DNA from: SCGC-AAA471-B05 sp032249055
GTDB taxonomy: Archaea; Thermoproteota; Thermoprotei; Gearchaeales; Gearchaeaceae
Assembly: GCA_032249055.1 (NCBI GenBank)
Contig: JAVVGP010000040.1
Coordinates: 1-7,531 of the forward strand
Length of the DNA: 7,531 nucleotides
Reading direction: 5' to 3'
The notes beneath the pieces were generated by a model. The model was not told the origin of the DNA. It did not search any database and saw only the letters and a list, made by a program, of their open reading frames with translations. The translations under genes and the position numbers were made by a program. Shown piece after piece: positions 5,222 through 7,531 of the stretch. Position 1 is the stretch's first letter; each line of letters opens with the position of its first letter.

Positions 5222-7531
5222 ATGGCCACTGTTTACGATAACAATAATAACATACTACAAAATATTCTAGAGACACTTAAAAATATAGAGAGACAAACAA
5301 GAATAACAGTTGAACAATCTCTCATAAGGGCACAAAGAGAAACAGAACTACAAACAAAATTGCAGCAAGCGGTATTACAATTACAAAAAACATTTGAAGA
5401 GAGACAAAAATTAGAAGAGTCGGTATTTAAAGATAACTTTATAGAGAAGATTACAACGAAGATATCTACCAAGATAGCAGATATATTCTTACGAAAGTTT
5501 CCAAATGCTCGTGATTTACAAACTGAAATTATTAGAGCACTTAGAAGTTCAACAGAACTTGGTAGAAGATACGAAGCACAAACTCGTAATTGGCTAGAGC
5601 AATTCTTTAAGTTAAATAGAAATCAGTTAAATAAAGTGCTAGATGAGTTTATTGAAGAATTGGATGATATCTTTGCCGTAACAGATAGAACCAGATTTAA
5701 AGGTAAAGATTTTTATCAAGCTACAATAACTTATCTTGATTCAATTAGCAGAAATGTAGCTAGAATAACTGCTATACAATCAGCATTGTATAGATATTTC
5801 TTACCATTTAGAGGAGGTGTAGGTTTTGTTGCTCAACAATCTGAAGATCAGTATACAGAAGGAAAACAAAGAAAATCTACGATAAATATTTTGAGTAAAG
5901 TTAATCTTGGAATAGGTTTAACAGAACAAGATATTATTAGAAGATTAAATGTAGAACGAATCGTCGAAAAATATTTAATGGAGGAATTAAATATAGCTGG
6001 ACAAAGCAGATTGTTTAGATTAGCAAGATTTAAATTTCTTACGCCAATATTATCATTCTTTATTAACGATAGATTTGCTCGACTATTGGAAAAAGGCTAC
6101 TTAAGTACTAGACAGATTGCAATAAATGTACTAATAGAGGAGTTGAATAAAAGAGGGTTTAACCTAACAGATGCTAGATTTTATCCTCGTTTCCAATCCA
6201 TGGTGCAGATGTTATTAATCAATCCAGGACTGATTGTTGATATGGAAGGTAAAATCAAAAAACCTGAATTGAATAAGTTGATAGAAGTATTTACATCTGA
6301 ATCACAAACAAAAATAGAAAATATTGTAAAAGCTTTAAGAGAAGGAACTGATTTTGATTTGGTTAAAGATTGGCTTACATCAATATCTTATAGATTTGGT
6401 TCTGCAATTAAACTTAAAGATACCATTGACGAATTGAAAGAGATTCTTGGTGAATTTGAACCAGTTGATTTTGGTAGGCTTGATGATCTTGAAAAAGAAT
6501 TGTTACAATATAGATTTGAACAACTGGGACATAGAGCAAAAATAGTACCGTATCTACAACGATTAATAGGAATGGTCAGAACAGGAGCTATACCTCCTAA
6601 TATTGCATCAACTATTTATAGTAGGATATTGGTTACGCTCGCAATGGGAGATTATGAATCTGTCATAGATTATGTATCAAATGTTTTAGCTCAGTCTCAT
6701 AAAATCAGTAGTATTGCGGAGCAACAACAAAAACTATTGACACGTGGTTCTATTGGTGAAATAATCAAGCTTGCTGCTCCAGGTGGATTACTAGCAGATG
6801 TATTTGGATATAAGGATTACTATCAATTACTTAGAGATATATCAACTAGAGCAATAGCTGGTAATAGATTTAGATATATTGTAGCCAATATATCCTACGG
6901 CCTAGGTCAAGGTCTTAAACTCTTAACCGTTTTATGGTTAGCTTACAATGTAGCAACTATATTTGCTCCTCTTGCATCACTCATACCTGTTGTAGGTCCA
7001 ATCTTTGGAAAAGCAATTTATGCATTTGTTGGATTAGGAACATTATCTGCATTAAGAAAACTAACAGATAAAAATATTTTACAGGTAATAACAAGTTTCT
7101 TTGCTCCATACACCAAAATTGCAGGAGGAATTGACAAACTAACAGGTGGAAGAATAACAAAATACTTAACTGGTAGATTTACAGATGTATACCAACGCTT
7201 CATAGAAACAGTAAATAAACGTTTTATTGAACCACTAAGGTTAAGAAATGCAATTGAAAAGATGGTAAATTTCAGAAACAGTTTTGCTAAAACTTTATTG
7301 GAAACTGCTGTTGCTATAGATAATTTCTTTGGAGGTAAAGTTGGAACTGGTTTGTTAAGAGGAATTAGTTCTCTAGTTAATGCAACATTTGGACAATTTA
7401 TAAGAGCACTAACTGGCAAAAGTAAGATTACAAGAACAGGTAATGTGATACAAACTAATTTAGTTGGAAACGAAAATTTGGAATTTGAACAAGTAGAGAT
7501 TGCAACTCAACAAACAGATGTTAACTCTAGG
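5222..7531 (+). CDS. Very large phage protein, right end missing; candidate internal virion or tape-measure protein
   Basis: ATG 5222 opens a frame of exactly 770 sense codons that reaches the window edge without a stop, so the protein is partial. The N-terminus (MATVYDNNNNIL) leads into a probable coiled coil at about 11-65, rich in Gln, Glu and Lys with leucine or isoleucine at heptad-like spacing. A long helical body with many Arg/Lys/Glu follows. A hydrophobic block at about 565-611 contains two candidate membrane segments split by a PVVGP turn (LTVLWLAYNVATIFAP and IYAFVGLGTLSAL). After it comes a Gly/Thr/Phe-rich amphipathic region (ITKYLTGRF, DNFFGGKVGTGLLRG). Great length, a coiled-coil start and a central hydrophobic hairpin are typical of tape-measure or DNA-ejection proteins; no enzyme motif was seen. 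TAG at 5207-5209 closes the frame upstream, which fixes ATG 5222 as the first ATG. It has no good ribosome site. Assignment by architecture only; the coding call itself is secure. Confidence 0.88.
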   Translation, partial: MATVYDNNNNILQNILETLKNIERQTRITVEQSLIRAQRETELQTKLQQAVLQLQKTFEERQKLEESVFKDNFIEKITTKISTKIADIFLRKFPNARDLQTEIIRALRSSTELGRRYEAQTRNWLEQFFKLNRNQLNKVLDEFIEELDDIFAVTDRTRFKGKDFYQATITYLDSISRNVARITAIQSALYRYFLPFRGGVGFVAQQSEDQYTEGKQRKSTINILSKVNLGIGLTEQDIIRRLNVERIVEKYLMEELNIAGQSRLFRLARFKFLTPILSFFINDRFARLLEKGYLSTRQIAINVLIEELNKRGFNLTDARFYPRFQSMVQMLLINPGLIVDMEGKIKKPELNKLIEVFTSESQTKIENIVKALREGTDFDLVKDWLTSISYRFGSAIKLKDTIDELKEILGEFEPVDFGRLDDLEKELLQYRFEQLGHRAKIVPYLQRLIGMVRTGAIPPNIASTIYSRILVTLAMGDYESVIDYVSNVLAQSHKISSIAEQQQKLLTRGSIGEIIKLAAPGGLLADVFGYKDYYQLLRDISTRAIAGNRFRYIVANISYGLGQGLKLLTVLWLAYNVATIFAPLASLIPVVGPIFGKAIYAFVGLGTLSALRKLTDKNILQVITSFFAPYTKIAGGIDKLTGGRITKYLTGRFTDVYQRFIETVNKRFIEPLRLRNAIEKMVNFRNSFAKTLLETAVAIDNFFGGKVGTGLLRGISSLVNATFGQFIRALTGKSKITRTGNVIQTNLVGNENLEFEQVEIATQQTDVNSR

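Noticed and set aside
2438..5472. Several minus-strand frames at 2438-2623, 3526-3747, 4324-4551, 4684-5028 and 5233-5472
   Set aside because: All lie wholly or almost wholly opposite longer, better supported plus-strand genes and lack convincing start signals; composition looks like reverse-complement shadow.
7018..7419. A 133-codon minus-strand frame near the right edge
   Set aside because: It is antisense to the uninterrupted 770-codon frame from 5222. That frame explains the region better and keeps the codon habits of its neighbours.
1..7531. CRISPR arrays, tRNA or rRNA genes, insertion sequences, attachment sites
   Set aside because: No regularly spaced direct repeats, cloverleaf-like segments, transposase motifs or flanking duplications were found; nearly all sequence is protein-coding.

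Overview
This is a strongly A/T-rich, densely packed window whose genes look like those of a tailed bacteriophage or an integrated prophage. The best evidence is a complete lysis-type cassette at 2846-3865: a small multi-span membrane protein, then a membrane-anchored coiled-coil protein, then an overlapping short lipoprotein. The last two have the architecture of an inner/outer-membrane spanin pair, which implies a host with an outer membrane. Arginine is mostly AGA and isoleucine often ATA, as in AT-rich thermophiles such as Aquificales and in Campylobacterota. That only hints at the host, and nothing here names it.

Layout. (1) 1-757: a left-edge fragment of unclear strand, then dUTPase (78-569), then a possible 38-residue ORF coupled to its stop codon. 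(2) 758-1648: a protein whose C-terminal half is a LigD-type 3'-phosphoesterase domain, behind about 145 residues I do not recognise. (3) 1663-2256: a lone minus-strand gene, convergent with (2) and divergent from (4). (4) 2334-3865: a four-gene plus-strand unit of a small protein with an Asn-rich tail, a holin-like protein, an i-spanin and an o-spanin. (5) 3893-7531: an unrecognised 434-residue gene, then a very long frame that starts at 5222, stays open for 770 codons and leaves the right edge without a stop. It is probably a large virion protein.

The most notable signal is regulatory. The string CTAAATTT or CTAAAATTT occurs only four times in the window by eye, counting both strands. In every case its C lies exactly 14 nt before the start codon of the first gene of a predicted transcription unit: dUTPase (with ATG 78), the minus-strand gene, the 2334 gene and the 3893 gene. 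None of these four genes has a Shine-Dalgarno sequence. The genes inside units, at 758, 2846, 3157 and 3554, have purine-rich ribosome sites and lack the motif. If the A/T core is a -10-like promoter element, transcription would start at or next to the AUG, so the unit-leading genes would make leaderless mRNAs while downstream genes use ordinary ribosome binding. A phage-specific promoter or a dyad operator are the alternatives.

How the genes might work together (inference): dUTPase and the phosphoesterase fit nucleotide-pool control and DNA-end repair during replication. The 2334 unit ends in lysis functions. The 3893-7531 unit is probably morphogenetic. No RNA genes, CRISPR arrays, insertion sequences or attachment sites were found, and no gap between genes exceeds 200 bases.
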